Below, one piece after another: positions 6,690 to 13,739 of a stretch of DNA of 64,000 bases (positions are counted from its first letter, which is position 1; each line of letters starts with the position of its first letter). Source of the DNA: Candidatus Saccharimonadales bacterium. Its GTDB lineage: Bacteria > Patescibacteriota > Saccharimonadia > Saccharimonadales > Saccharimonadaceae. The translations under genes were made by a program, and so were the position numbers. The notes below the pieces were generated by a model that was given only the letters and a program-made list of their open reading frames with translations, had not been told where the DNA came from and did no database searches. The stretch spans positions 29,003 to 93,002 of the forward strand of contig DATHGB010000011.1 in NCBI GenBank assembly GCA_035317825.1, written 5' to 3'.

Positions 6690-7964
6690 TTACGTACGGC
6701 GTTTTTGTTTATGCACCGCAATAAATCGAAGGTAAAACAGGCCAATCATTGCGCTGATAATTGATGCGGAGAATATACTCATTTTGGCTGCGCTAATAAG
6801 TGTATCGTTCGTGCCGAATGCTAGCTTGGCAATAAATATAGATAGCGTAAATCCAACTCCGGCAATCATGGCGACGCCAATAATATGATGCATCGTCACA
6901 TTTTTAGGCAGGCTGGTTAATCGAAGTTTTGTGGCGATCCAAACGGCCACTACAATTCCGATGACTTTTCCAACAACCAGCCCTAGAAATATTCCTAACC
7001 CGGCGCGCATGGCATTTTCTTCGTTAAATACATGCCAGTCCAAAACGACCCCGGCATTTGCAAGCGCGAAAAGAGGAATAATAAGAAAGGTAGAGAAGGG
7101 AATAAGCGACCTTTCAAGACGCTCGGCAATCGACAATTTATTGGCATAATGTCGGACACTGATTGGTGCGGCGAGCCCTAAGATAACCCCCGCAATACTT
7201 GCGTGGACTCCCGATAAAAATACAGTGACCCAAAGTGCAATTCCTAAAGCGACGAATAGGCGCATACGTAAAAAACCAAGCCAATGGAGAACGAGAATAA
7301 CGGCATATAGTCCACCAGCCCATCCTAGGGCAACAAAATCTACCGAATCGGTATAGAACACGGCAATTGCACCAATCGCTGCTACGTCATCGACAACCAT
7401 GCTAGTGAGAAGAAATATTTTTAATGATGTAGGAATTCGCCTGCCAAGTAGTGCCAATAGTCCAATAGCAAACGCAGTATCGGTAGTCATCGGAATTCCC
7501 CAGCCATGTGCGCCGCTAAATCCATTGTTAATGAAAAAGTAGATAGCAATTGGGGCGGCTATTCCACCTAGTGCAGCGACAATAGGTAGGATGGCGGCGC
7601 GAGGTTTACGAAGTTCTCCGCGTACTAGTTCGCGCTTAATTTCGAGGCTGATAACTAAAAAGAATATAGCCATCAGGCCATCGTTAATCCAGTGGCGTAA
7701 ATCAGTACCTAACGTAAAGTTTGCGATGTTGATAGAAAAATCATGTTCCCAAAACGTATTAAAAGCTGGGGATACTGGGGAATTAACGATAATAATTGCG
7801 GCAACAGCGGCTAAAAGAAGGAATTTGCCACTAATAGCTTCGTCTTTTAGCAATAACTGGACGACACGCGAAACATGTCCATGGACTTTTTTGGCCGACT
7901 TTTGTAATTTGTGTTTAAACAAATGCCCCCTAATTTTTGTTTTTGTTTGGTAGAATAATTTCAA
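6690..7964 (-). CDS. nhaA: Na+/H+ antiporter NhaA
   Basis: This 424-residue, about 12-TM protein exchanges Na+ or Li+ for H+ across the cytoplasmic membrane. Recognisable NhaA blocks are IFFLVISLEIKRELVRGEL, TTDTAFAIGLLALLG, VVDDVAAIGAIAVFYT (the ion-binding Asp pair) and SGVHASIAGVILGLAAPIS. The N-terminus is about 30 residues longer than usual. The longest frame begins at a TTG only 2 nt after the CCA of tRNA-Gly; an internal TTG near 7926 preceded by AGGGGG is an alternative start. It is therefore likely co-transcribed with tRNA-Gly. The next gene downstream is tRNA-Arg. Confidence 0.95.
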   Translation of the reverse strand: MKLFYQTKTKIRGHLFKHKLQKSAKKVHGHVSRVVQLLLKDEAISGKFLLLAAVAAIIIVNSPVSPAFNTFWEHDFSINIANFTLGTDLRHWINDGLMAIFFLVISLEIKRELVRGELRKPRAAILPIVAALGGIAAPIAIYFFINNGFSGAHGWGIPMTTDTAFAIGLLALLGRRIPTSLKIFLLTSMVVDDVAAIGAIAVFYTDSVDFVALGWAGGLYAVILVLHWLGFLRMRLFVALGIALWVTVFLSGVHASIAGVILGLAAPISVRHYANKLSIAERLERSLIPFSTFLIIPLFALANAGVVLDWHVFNEENAMRAGLGIFLGLVVGKVIGIVVAVWIATKLRLTSLPKNVTMHHIIGVAMIAGVGFTLSIFIAKLAFGTNDTLISAAKMSIFSASIISAMIGLFYLRFIAVHKQKRRT

Positions 7965-7965
7965 A

Positions 7966-8040
7966 TGGTGCGGGCGGAGAGAATCGAACTCTCATCGCTT
8001 GCTTGGAAGGCAGGCATATTAGCCATTATACGACGCCCGC
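7966..8040 (-). tRNA. tRNA-Gly (anticodon UCC)
   Basis: The tRNA starts GCGGGCG and ends CGCCCGC-A-CCA with the CCA encoded. The anticodon loop is CTTCCAA and the T arm GAGAG-TTCGATT-CTCTC. The nhaA frame begins 2 nt after its CCA. There is no cassette site after this tRNA. Confidence 0.95.
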
Positions 8041-8082
8041 GCGCTCTCAAATTATAACAGCATTTACGGTATAATAAAAAGC

Positions 8083-8427
8083 ATGGGCATTAATAAATTT
8101 GCTAACCAACCAGACGACAGGCCTTTTTTCCATAGTACGGGCTATGCAGACGCTGCACATGGGACGAATCTTGGTTCGACAAGCACTCAATCATTTGCCG
8201 ATAGACACCATATGGAAAGAAACCGTAGTTCGGTAGGTAGATACCGAGACTCTATGATTGCTGGTGGTCCTGGCCAGCAGGAGAGGGAATCACAAATTAC
8301 AGATAATCCAATGCCAGGACGTAGTAGACTGAAAGTTCAGTCACGAAATCCTAGATCAAGCATACCCCCAGTCGCAAGATCTACATTTATTGAGCCTCCT
8401 GCTCGTAAATATAATCCATACGGCTAG
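8083..8427 (+). CDS. Small disordered, basic/polar hypothetical protein
   Basis: This 114-residue protein is rich in Arg, Ser, Pro, Gly and His with few hydrophobics and no recognisable domain, and is probably intrinsically disordered. TATAAT ends 7 nt before the ATG, so it is a leaderless transcript, divergent from tRNA-Gly. The tRNA-His promoter starts right after its stop. Confidence 0.6.
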   Translation: MGINKFANQPDDRPFFHSTGYADAAHGTNLGSTSTQSFADRHHMERNRSSVGRYRDSMIAGGPGQQERESQITDNPMPGRSRLKVQSRNPRSSIPPVARSTFIEPPARKYNPYG

Positions 8428-8475
8428 TTAAAACTTTTTTTACTCTGTTAACTATGCTACAATTGCATAGTATTT

Positions 8476-8553
8476 GGCGAATGTAGCTCATCTGGTTAGA
8501 GCGCCGGGTTGTGGTTCCGGAGGTAGTGGGTTCAATCCCCATCATTCGCCCCA
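8476..8553 (+). tRNA. tRNA-His (anticodon GUG)
   Basis: The 8-bp acceptor GGCGAATG / CATTCGCC includes the G-1:C73 pair typical of tRNA-His. The anticodon loop is TTGTGGT, the T arm GTGGG-TTCAATC-CCCAT, and the CCA is encoded. A TACAAT promoter box is at 8456-8461. It heads a six-gene cassette array to the right whose sites copy its GCCCCA end. Confidence 0.96.
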
Positions 8554-8571
8554 AGCATAAGCATAATGAAG

Positions 8572-8599
8572 CAGACTTTTTCGGAAGTCTGTTTTTTTA
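8572..8599 (+). terminator. Terminator of tRNA-His
   Basis: Hairpin CAGACTT-TTTCGG-AAGTCTG followed by TTTTTTT. Related GCATAA-plus-hairpin sequences recur after cassette sites H1 and H2. Confidence 0.9.
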
Positions 8600-8654
8600 T
8601 TTGCTGCTTTTCTATCACAAGCCTTCAAAGCCAGAAAGCTGATATACTGCTCTT

Positions 8655-9170
8655 ATGGCAATTAATCATGAACCTGATATCCATCACCTTGTTATGTGTG
8701 CGAACATCTTTATCCGTAAAGATGACAAGTATCTCGTCCTAAGGCGCTCTACCCTCAAACGCTGGGCGGCGGGCGTCGTTCATCCTGTTGGTGGAAAAAT
8801 AGACTTGAATGAAGACCCTTTAACAGCAGCCAAACGTGAAGCGTTTGAGGAAACTGGCGTAACCGTCAGAAATCTTAAATTAGAAGCTGTTATTTTCGAA
8901 GTTGAGCCAGTTAAGGCCGAGCCTGGCAACTGGATGATCTTCCATTTTAGTGGTGAATATGATTCTGGTGAAGTTATGCAGACAGAAGAAGGTGAATTAG
9001 TTTGGTTGACAGAAAATGAAATCAAGCAAGAAAAGCTATTTCCATCAGTCCGCGCTATTGTCGATAGAATCTTTGATCCCAATACGAGTACTATTTTTGC
9101 TCGATTCGAGTATAAATCAGATCGCGAACTTGATCCAGAGACTATGGCGATTGAAGCGATGACTCGATAA
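8655..9170 (+). CDS. NUDIX hydrolase
   Basis: This 171-residue protein has a canonical Nudix box, GGKIDLNEDPLTAAKREAFE then ETGV (about residues 47-70). It probably hydrolyses a nucleotide or nucleotide-sugar pyrophosphate; the specificity cannot be read. TATACT ends 6 nt before the ATG, so it is leaderless. It is the first cassette after tRNA-His and is followed 5 nt after its stop by site H1. Confidence 0.92.
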   Translation: MAINHEPDIHHLVMCANIFIRKDDKYLVLRRSTLKRWAAGVVHPVGGKIDLNEDPLTAAKREAFEETGVTVRNLKLEAVIFEVEPVKAEPGNWMIFHFSGEYDSGEVMQTEEGELVWLTENEIKQEKLFPSVRAIVDRIFDPNTSTIFARFEYKSDRELDPETMAIEAMTR

Positions 9171-9175
9171 AATAA

Positions 9176-9204
9176 GTTCGAACATCCCTCACTATCTCGC
9201 CCCA
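9176..9204 (+). repeat. tRNA-His-type 29-nt cassette site (H1)
   Basis: GTTCGAAC, ATCCCTCACTATC, TCGCCCCA. The following GGGCATAA and TTCGG hairpin parallel the sequence after tRNA-His. Confidence 0.92.
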
Positions 9205-9214
9205 GGGCATAATT

Positions 9215-9239
9215 AAAAAGATCTCTTCGGGGTCTTTTT
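9215..9239 (+). terminator. Terminator after the NUDIX cassette
   Basis: AAAAAGATCTC-TTCG-GGGTCTTTTT, a short hairpin with a U tract that is a diverged copy of the tRNA-His terminator. Confidence 0.8.
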
Positions 9240-9253
9240 GTTATTATAAATAC

Positions 9254-9514
9254 ATGCCTAAGTCGAAGCCCCTCGAAGAAATACTAGATAACTGGAAAGA
9301 GTTTGCGCGCCCTAGAAACGGTCAGCGTTTTCAACACTACAAAGGCGGGATCTACGAAGTGGTAGCGACGGGATTCATAGAGAACAGTGAATTACCGTGC
9401 GTAGTTTATCGTTCGCTGAAGAAGAATATCGTTTGGGTAAGGACAGCAGAAGATTTTCTTGAACTAATAGAGGACAACGGCGTCACGAAACCGCGCTTCA
9501 AGCCTTTGGCCTAA
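9254..9514 (+). CDS. DUF1653-like small protein
   Basis: This 86-residue protein contains the DUF1653 signature FQHYKGGIYEVVATGFIENS, then PCVVYRSLKKNIVWVRTAEDF (about residues 27-69), a small SH3-like beta barrel of unknown function that is often found beside NUDIX or deaminase genes. TATTAT ends 6 nt before the ATG (leaderless). It is the second cassette of the tRNA-His array. Confidence 0.82.
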   Translation: MPKSKPLEEILDNWKEFARPRNGQRFQHYKGGIYEVVATGFIENSELPCVVYRSLKKNIVWVRTAEDFLELIEDNGVTKPRFKPLA

Positions 9515-9534
9515 CGTTATAATCAATAGTAACA

Positions 9535-9570
9535 GTTCGAACATGAACAATCTTTCACTATCCCAGCCCA
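9535..9570 (+). repeat. tRNA-His-type cassette site (H2), with a 7-nt insertion
   Basis: GTTCGAACAT, an extra 7 nt, then CTTTCACTATCC and CAGCCCA. The next bases AGCATAATGA match those right after tRNA-His. Confidence 0.8.
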
Positions 9571-9582
9571 AGCATAATGAGA

Positions 9583-9613
9583 AGGGACTTCTATTTGGAA
9601 GTCTCTTTATTTT
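9583..9613. terminator. Bidirectional terminator
   Basis: GGGACTTC-TATTT-GGAAGTCTC with a U tract on the plus strand. The stop codon of the minus-strand HD gene lies inside the hairpin. Confidence 0.8.
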
Positions 9614-10214
9614 GATGAAAGAAGCCAGGATGAGCATCAAGTAAATCTCTCACTTCATTATAGTACTTCCCAACCGCAGGATAACTCTGTGCTTTTGCGC
9701 GGTGAGTTTCAAGACTCTTGTTGTAATCCTCGAGTGTGACTTTTCGCTCACGGAACAACTTGCCTTCGTCGATATAATCATAAGTAACCGCAATGTACTT
9801 ATCTAAGGCATACACAAATCTAGCTTCATCTGTGTCTTTACGCTCATACGCTTCAATGGTTCGAATAATCCATGGAAAATGAGCAAATTCTTCAGCGATG
9901 GTAAGCATTGCTTGTTCTTCACGCTGATCTTTCGTCGCTAGTTCGGCTTCACTTGCAAAAGCAGACGTGTCATTGGCATAGACCTCCACGACATCGTGGG
10001 CAACCGCAAATTGACAAATCTTACCTACATCTAAAGTCGGGTCTATTTCATGAGCTAGACTGCACGCTAACATAGCTACAGACCAAGAATGTTCTGCATC
10101 ATTTTCCCATCGACGCTCTCCGATAGGTAGGGGCATATCGCGCTTTATATGGTAAAAAGGCAGAACTATATTTTTCAGCAGGTGTTCGATTTGGCTATGG
10201 GTAGGCTTGGGCAT
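9591..10214 (-). CDS. HD-domain phosphohydrolase (YfbR-like)
   Basis: This protein of about 207 residues shows an HD signature: ENDAEHSWSVAMLACSL (His and metal ligands, about residues 37-53) and FAVAHDVVEVYANDTSAF (HD, about residues 75-92). Relatives are 5'-deoxynucleotidases or other phosphohydrolases acting on nucleotides. The start MPKPTHSQ at 10212-10214 is preferred because TATACT ends 6 nt before it; a start 21 nt upstream would lie in the promoter. It is the only inverted gene in the tRNA-His array. Confidence 0.87.
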   Translation of the reverse strand: MPKPTHSQIEHLLKNIVLPFYHIKRDMPLPIGERRWENDAEHSWSVAMLACSLAHEIDPTLDVGKICQFAVAHDVVEVYANDTSAFASEAELATKDQREEQAMLTIAEEFAHFPWIIRTIEAYERKDTDEARFVYALDKYIAVTYDYIDEGKLFRERKVTLEDYNKSLETHRAKAQSYPAVGKYYNEVRDLLDAHPGFFHQNKETSK

Positions 10215-10263
10215 GTGTATAGTATATAAGCTCAATACTTTTTAATGAAGATTAATGAGAATA

Positions 10264-10292
10264 GTTCGAACATCTGTTACTATCCCGCCCCA
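10264..10292 (+). repeat. tRNA-His-type 29-nt cassette site (H3)
   Basis: GTTCGAAC, ATCTGTTACTATCC, CGCCCCA, followed by TAGAGGTTATGC and a hairpin, as in H5. Confidence 0.92.
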
Positions 10293-10306
10293 TAGAGGTT
10301 ATGCCT

Positions 10307-10330
10307 AAAAGACACCGTTTGGTGTCTTTT
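10307..10330 (+). terminator. Terminator in the tRNA-His array
   Basis: AAAAGACACC-GTTT-GGTGTCTTTT, a near-perfect hairpin. It is directly followed by the promoter of the next cassette. Confidence 0.88.
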
Positions 10331-10350
10331 AGTTTGCTATACTATTACTT

Positions 10351-10743
10351 ATGATTAATGTGCCTGATACTACTACTGTAAATATGTCTGAATTTAAGCC
10401 AGATGCACATAGCATCGCGTTCGCTCCTGAGCTTATACAATTCATTAAAGACAATCAAAAACTCACAACGTATCGTTTTGGCAAAAAATACGATCATTTT
10501 AAAGTTGGCGATGTAGTAAATTACCAAAATTCCGAAACAGGAGAAATAGTTGGCAAGCTTCGTATCGCTAATAAAAAAGAAGAGACATTTGCAACATTAC
10601 CACTAGACAACCCTACACACGAAGCGTATCGAGATAAAGAGCATCAGCGCCAAGTCCTTTCTGGTTATTACGCGTACATCGGTCGGGAGGTTACTGATGA
10701 TGATTCTTTTCTCATTTTCGACTTTACTCTCGCCACTAATTAA
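10351..10743 (+). CDS. ASCH-like (PUA-fold) domain protein
   Basis: In this 130-residue protein the segment TTYRFGKKYDHFKVGDVVNY (about residues 36-55) and GKLRIANKKEETFATLPLD resemble ASCH domains, which are PUA-like RNA or nucleotide-binding folds. It may bind RNA or a modified nucleotide; no catalytic residue is evident. TATACT ends 7 nt before the ATG (leaderless). It is the fourth cassette. Confidence 0.7.
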   Translation: MINVPDTTTVNMSEFKPDAHSIAFAPELIQFIKDNQKLTTYRFGKKYDHFKVGDVVNYQNSETGEIVGKLRIANKKEETFATLPLDNPTHEAYRDKEHQRQVLSGYYAYIGREVTDDDSFLIFDFTLATN

Positions 10744-10779
10744 CGACTTTCTGTGTTAAAACTTGAGTCGATCAGTGTA

Positions 10780-10808
10780 GTTCGAACATCCCTTACTATC
10801 CTATATAG
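10780..10808 (+). repeat. tRNA-His-type 29-nt cassette site (H4)
   Basis: GTTCGAAC, ATCCCTTACTATCC are intact. The tRNA-like 3' end has changed to TATATAG and no good terminator follows. Confidence 0.85.
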
Positions 10809-10854
10809 GCAAAGATATTGACCCTACTTCAAAGAGGCGCATAATGGATAGTAT

Positions 10855-11079
10855 ATGAGCGAAGATCAATTTACAAAACTATTCAAGTATATGCAGACCG
10901 AGTTTGAAAGTACTCGTAGTGATCTTCAAAAGGTGCGTCAAGACGTACAGCGTGTTTATGAGGTTGTTGACGGCGATACCCATCAAAGAGAAAAAGATGA
11001 TCACGAACGTGCTGCACTTAGTTTACAAATTGATCGACTTGAAAAACGAATTGCTACGCTCGAGAAGAAACTCGCCTAA
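10855..11079 (+). CDS. Small coiled-coil protein
   Basis: This 74-residue, highly charged protein has heptad patterning throughout (STRSDLQKVRQDVQRVYEVV and SLQIDRLEKRIATLEKKLA), so it is probably a coiled-coil oligomer. The function is unknown. A CATAAT box ends 9 nt before the ATG. It is the fifth cassette of the array. Confidence 0.65.
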   Translation: MSEDQFTKLFKYMQTEFESTRSDLQKVRQDVQRVYEVVDGDTHQREKDDHERAALSLQIDRLEKRIATLEKKLA

Positions 11080-11084
11080 TACTG

Positions 11085-11113
11085 GTTCGAACATCCCTCA
11101 CTATCCTGCCTCA
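11085..11113 (+). repeat. tRNA-His-type 29-nt cassette site (H5)
   Basis: GTTCGAAC, ATCCCTCACTATCC, TGCCTCA. It begins 6 nt after the stop of the coiled-coil gene and is followed by TAGAGGTTATGC as in H3. Confidence 0.92.
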
Positions 11114-11127
11114 TAGAGGTTATGCTT

Positions 11128-11160
11128 AAAAAGACACTGTTACAGTGTCTTTTTAATTTT
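11128..11160 (+). terminator. Terminator in the tRNA-His array
   Basis: AAAAAGACACTG-TTA-CAGTGTCTTTTT then AATTTT: a strong hairpin immediately upstream of the next promoter. Confidence 0.9.
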
Positions 11161-11174
11161 GGTATGATAGCTAC

Positions 11175-11678
11175 ATGAAATGGATCGGAATAACTGGCTC
11201 ATGGCGAAAATCAAGCCCAGAAATGGAGGCAGATTTAAAACGTGAAGTTACCGCCGTTTTGCAAAACGGTGCGGGTATTGTGGCTGGTGGAGCACTAGGC
11301 GTAGACTACCTCGCAACGGAGTTAGCATTAATACACGCTCCTGATGGGTCGCGATTGAAGATATTCTTGCCAACCTCCCTTGACATGTACATAGCTCATT
11401 ATCGTAAGCGAGCCAAAGAGGGCGTCATAACGGTAGATCAGTCGGAAGCATTAATTCAACAACTTATGACAGTAGACAAACTTGGATCTCTAATTTCTAA
11501 TCTCGACCAAACTGAACCCAATGAAAAAACATACTTCCTACGAAATACCGAAGTGATAAATGCAAGCGACGAAATACTTGCGTTCCAAATCAACGCCAGT
11601 GCAGGCACGCAAGACACAATAGATAAGGCGCGACAACGTGGAATTCCTGTCGAAGTATTCACCTATACAGTAGAGTAG
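11175..11678 (+). CDS. SLOG/DprA-like Rossmann-fold nucleotide-binding protein
   Basis: In this 167-residue protein MKWIGITGSWRKSSPEME and then GAGIVAGGALGVDYLATELAL (about residues 32-52) resemble the SLOG superfamily (LOG, DprA, YpsA), whose GG-GxD motif binds nucleotide ligands. The C-terminal INASDEILAFQINASAGTQDTIDKA also fits. Proposed roles in the superfamily include sensing nucleotide signals or nucleoside phosphoribohydrolase activity. TATGAT ends 6 nt before the ATG (leaderless). It is the sixth and last cassette. Confidence 0.82.
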   Translation: MKWIGITGSWRKSSPEMEADLKREVTAVLQNGAGIVAGGALGVDYLATELALIHAPDGSRLKIFLPTSLDMYIAHYRKRAKEGVITVDQSEALIQQLMTVDKLGSLISNLDQTEPNEKTYFLRNTEVINASDEILAFQINASAGTQDTIDKARQRGIPVEVFTYTVE

Positions 11679-11680
11679 CA

Positions 11681-11709
11681 GTTCGAACATCCCTCACTAT
11701 CCGGCTCTA
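11681..11709 (+). repeat. tRNA-His-type 29-nt cassette site (H6), distal end of the array
   Basis: GTTCGAAC, ATCCCTCACTATCC, GGCTCTA. Beyond it lies the murA-VOC operon, probably the original chromosome downstream of tRNA-His. Confidence 0.9.
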
Positions 11710-11718
11710 AGGTATCAT

Positions 11719-11752
11719 AAAAAGGAATGCTTTATACATTTCTTTTATTTTT
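11719..11752. terminator. Convergent terminator
   Basis: AAAGGAATG-CTTTATA-CATTTCTTTT, a 9-bp imperfect stem between the convergent SLOG and VOC genes. A and T tracts on both sides suggest it acts in both directions. Confidence 0.65.
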
Positions 11753-12131
11753 CATAAACCTCAATCGGCAAATCATCCGGATCAAAGAAGAAAATAGTCT
11801 TCTTATTCGTGTATGGATCGTTTTGAAGCCTAGTCGTTTTTATATTTTTGCTTTGTAATTCCTTTAGGACTGCTTCAACATCATCAACTTCAAAGGCTAT
11901 ATGGCGAAGACCAGTTGCTTCGGGATAAGTAGGACGCAAGGGCGGATTTGGGAATGAGAAAAGCTCTAATAGGTATTCGCCGTTGATAGCAAGATCAAGC
12001 TTATATGAGTCTCGTTCTTTTCTGTAATATTCGTCCAAGATCGTAGCGCCTACAATATCTGTATAGAAGGCTTTTGACTTCTCGTAATCCGATGCAATGA
12101 TCGCAATATGATGAACTTTATTAATTTTCAC
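11745..12131 (-). CDS. VOC/glyoxalase family metalloenzyme
   Basis: This 128-residue protein has the VOC fold with plausible metal ligands: His in INKVHHIAI (N-terminus), Glu in YLLELFSFP, His in LRHIAFEVDD and Glu in LPIEVYEK at the C-terminus. It resembles the YaeR/GloA2 group; the substrate (methylglyoxal adduct or other) is uncertain. The start is GTG at 12129-12131, 2 nt after the murA stop, so it is co-transcribed with murA and is probably not part of the cassette array. Confidence 0.87.
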   Translation of the reverse strand: MKINKVHHIAIIASDYEKSKAFYTDIVGATILDEYYRKERDSYKLDLAINGEYLLELFSFPNPPLRPTYPEATGLRHIAFEVDDVEAVLKELQSKNIKTTRLQNDPYTNKKTIFFFDPDDLPIEVYEK

Positions 12132-12133
12132 CG

Positions 12134-13666
12134 TTAGATTTCTCGAATAGTTTCGATTTCAGCACCAAGTGCGTTGAGCCGATTTGCAAAATCTTCGTAT
12201 CCGCGGTTGATCGAATAAACGTCACGCAGGATCGATCGGCCAGGCGCGGCAAGCATGGCAAGCAAAATAACGACCGATGGACGAAGTGCGGGCGGGGCAA
12301 CCACATCTGCGGGTTTCCATTTTGTTGGGCCGTGAATAAATACACGGTGCGGGTCGACAAGTTCAATATGCGCGTTTAGCTTTGTGAGTTCGGTAAAGTA
12401 AATCGCGCGGTTTTCGTATGACCAGTCGTGCACTAGCGTGCGGCCATGAGCTTTGGTTGCGATCAAACCCAGGAAAGGAAGGTTATCCATATTCACACCA
12501 GGAAAGGGCATGCTGTGGAGCTTATCTTTTGGAGCATGAAGGACAGAACGTTTGATGCTGATATCAACGAGACGAGACTGTCCGTTTCGGGCTTTGTACT
12601 CATCAGTTAATTCAAACTGCAAGCCCATGCCGGAAAGTATTGCCAACTCCAGTTCGATGAATTCGATTGGTGCGCGCTGGATAGTAATTTCAGAATCAGT
12701 GACAACGGCTGCAGCTACAAGGCTCATTGCTTCGATAGGGTCTTCGCTTGGGCAGTACTCGACGTCTTTATTGATGCTTTTGACACCCTTAATCTTTAGA
12801 ATTGTCGTGCCGATTCCTTCAATCTTGACACCGAGTTTTTCTAGGAAGAAACAAACGTCCTGCACCATATAGTTTGGGCTGGCGTTACGGATAGTGGTTA
12901 TACCATCGTATAGCGCAGCAGCCATAATGACATTTTCGGTAACCGTGTCACCACGTTCGGTAAGGAGGATCGTCTTCTCGATCTTTTTTTCATGAACAGT
13001 AGCATGGTAGTAGTCGGTGTTTGGCTTTGCTTCAACACTTAGTCCAAATGGCGCTAAACCGACCATGTGGGGTTCGACCGTACGTGTGCCAAGGTTACAT
13101 CCGCCGGCAAACGGTAGCTTAAAATCGTCGTATTGATGCAAGAGCGGGCCAAGGAACATGATAACGGTACGAGTTCGCTTCGCGGCTTTGATGTCCATTT
13201 TATCTAACTGAAGTCGCTTTGGCGGAATAATTTCTAGATCGTTATTTTTAAGCCAGCGAACTTTTACGCCAATACTTTGAAGTACTTCGATAATGCGGTT
13301 AACTTCTTCAATACGTGCAACTCGGCGAAGGGTCGTTTTGCCTTTGTTTAAAAGCGCGGCACATAGTAAACCGACAGCCGCGTTCTTGCTCGTTTTAACT
13401 TCAATACTACCCGATAGCTTTTTGCCACCGTGTATGCGAAGGTTAATTTTACCTGACTTATTAAGGCTGACGATCTCACTAGAGAGGACTTCGCTGATTC
13501 TGGCTATCATCTCAAGGCTGATATTTTGTCCACCCTTTTCGATACGGTTAATAGCACTTTGGCTGGTGCCAAGCGCTTCGGCCAGCTGGGCTTGGGTGTA
13601 ACCCCTTGACTGACGTATTTCTTGAATTAAATCACCGATTTTGTCTAGGTAGGTGTCAGTTTGCAT
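12134..13666 (-). CDS. murA: UDP-GlcNAc enolpyruvyl transferase MurA with N-terminal XRE-type HTH
   Basis: This 510-residue protein catalyses the first committed step of peptidoglycan synthesis (PEP + UDP-GlcNAc). Residues about 9-65 form a Cro/C1-type HTH (GYTQAQLAEALGTSQSAINR). After a short linker the MurA part begins at about residue 75. TSKNAAVGLL carries the Lys-Asn substrate pair. FAGGCNLGTRTVEPHMVG keeps the catalytic Cys, so fosfomycin sensitivity would be expected. The normal length is about 420. The HTH may regulate its own or other wall genes, or may have become structural. A VOC gene follows in the operon. Confidence 0.93.
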   Translation of the reverse strand: MQTDTYLDKIGDLIQEIRQSRGYTQAQLAEALGTSQSAINRIEKGGQNISLEMIARISEVLSSEIVSLNKSGKINLRIHGGKKLSGSIEVKTSKNAAVGLLCAALLNKGKTTLRRVARIEEVNRIIEVLQSIGVKVRWLKNNDLEIIPPKRLQLDKMDIKAAKRTRTVIMFLGPLLHQYDDFKLPFAGGCNLGTRTVEPHMVGLAPFGLSVEAKPNTDYYHATVHEKKIEKTILLTERGDTVTENVIMAAALYDGITTIRNASPNYMVQDVCFFLEKLGVKIEGIGTTILKIKGVKSINKDVEYCPSEDPIEAMSLVAAAVVTDSEITIQRAPIEFIELELAILSGMGLQFELTDEYKARNGQSRLVDISIKRSVLHAPKDKLHSMPFPGVNMDNLPFLGLIATKAHGRTLVHDWSYENRAIYFTELTKLNAHIELVDPHRVFIHGPTKWKPADVVAPPALRPSVVILLAMLAAPGRSILRDVYSINRGYEDFANRLNALGAEIETIREI

Positions 13667-13739
13667 GAATTTTAGTATATATCATGTATGATATACGGTC
13701 AAGCTGCTATAATAAGACGTAAATAGGAGAGGTACAGCC

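Noticed and set aside
9176..11709. Reading the tRNA-His array as a CRISPR array or a classical integron.
   Set aside because: Spacing is gene-sized (260-730 bp), spacers are coding, and no cas genes are present. The sites begin GTTC rather than the attC GTTRRRY core, and lack the paired R and L boxes of attC. No integron integrase is in the window.
8476..11709. The repeats as decayed tRNA genes.
   Set aside because: No 5' acceptor, D arm or anticodon arm precedes any of them; homology starts abruptly at the T loop and is 5 nt longer than the tRNA segment.
11745..12131. The VOC gene as a seventh cassette.
   Set aside because: It starts 2 nt after murA on the opposite strand and so belongs to the murA operon; no site follows on its far side.
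12293..13601. Plus-strand frames inside murA.
   Set aside because: They are antisense shadows of a well-conserved enzyme.
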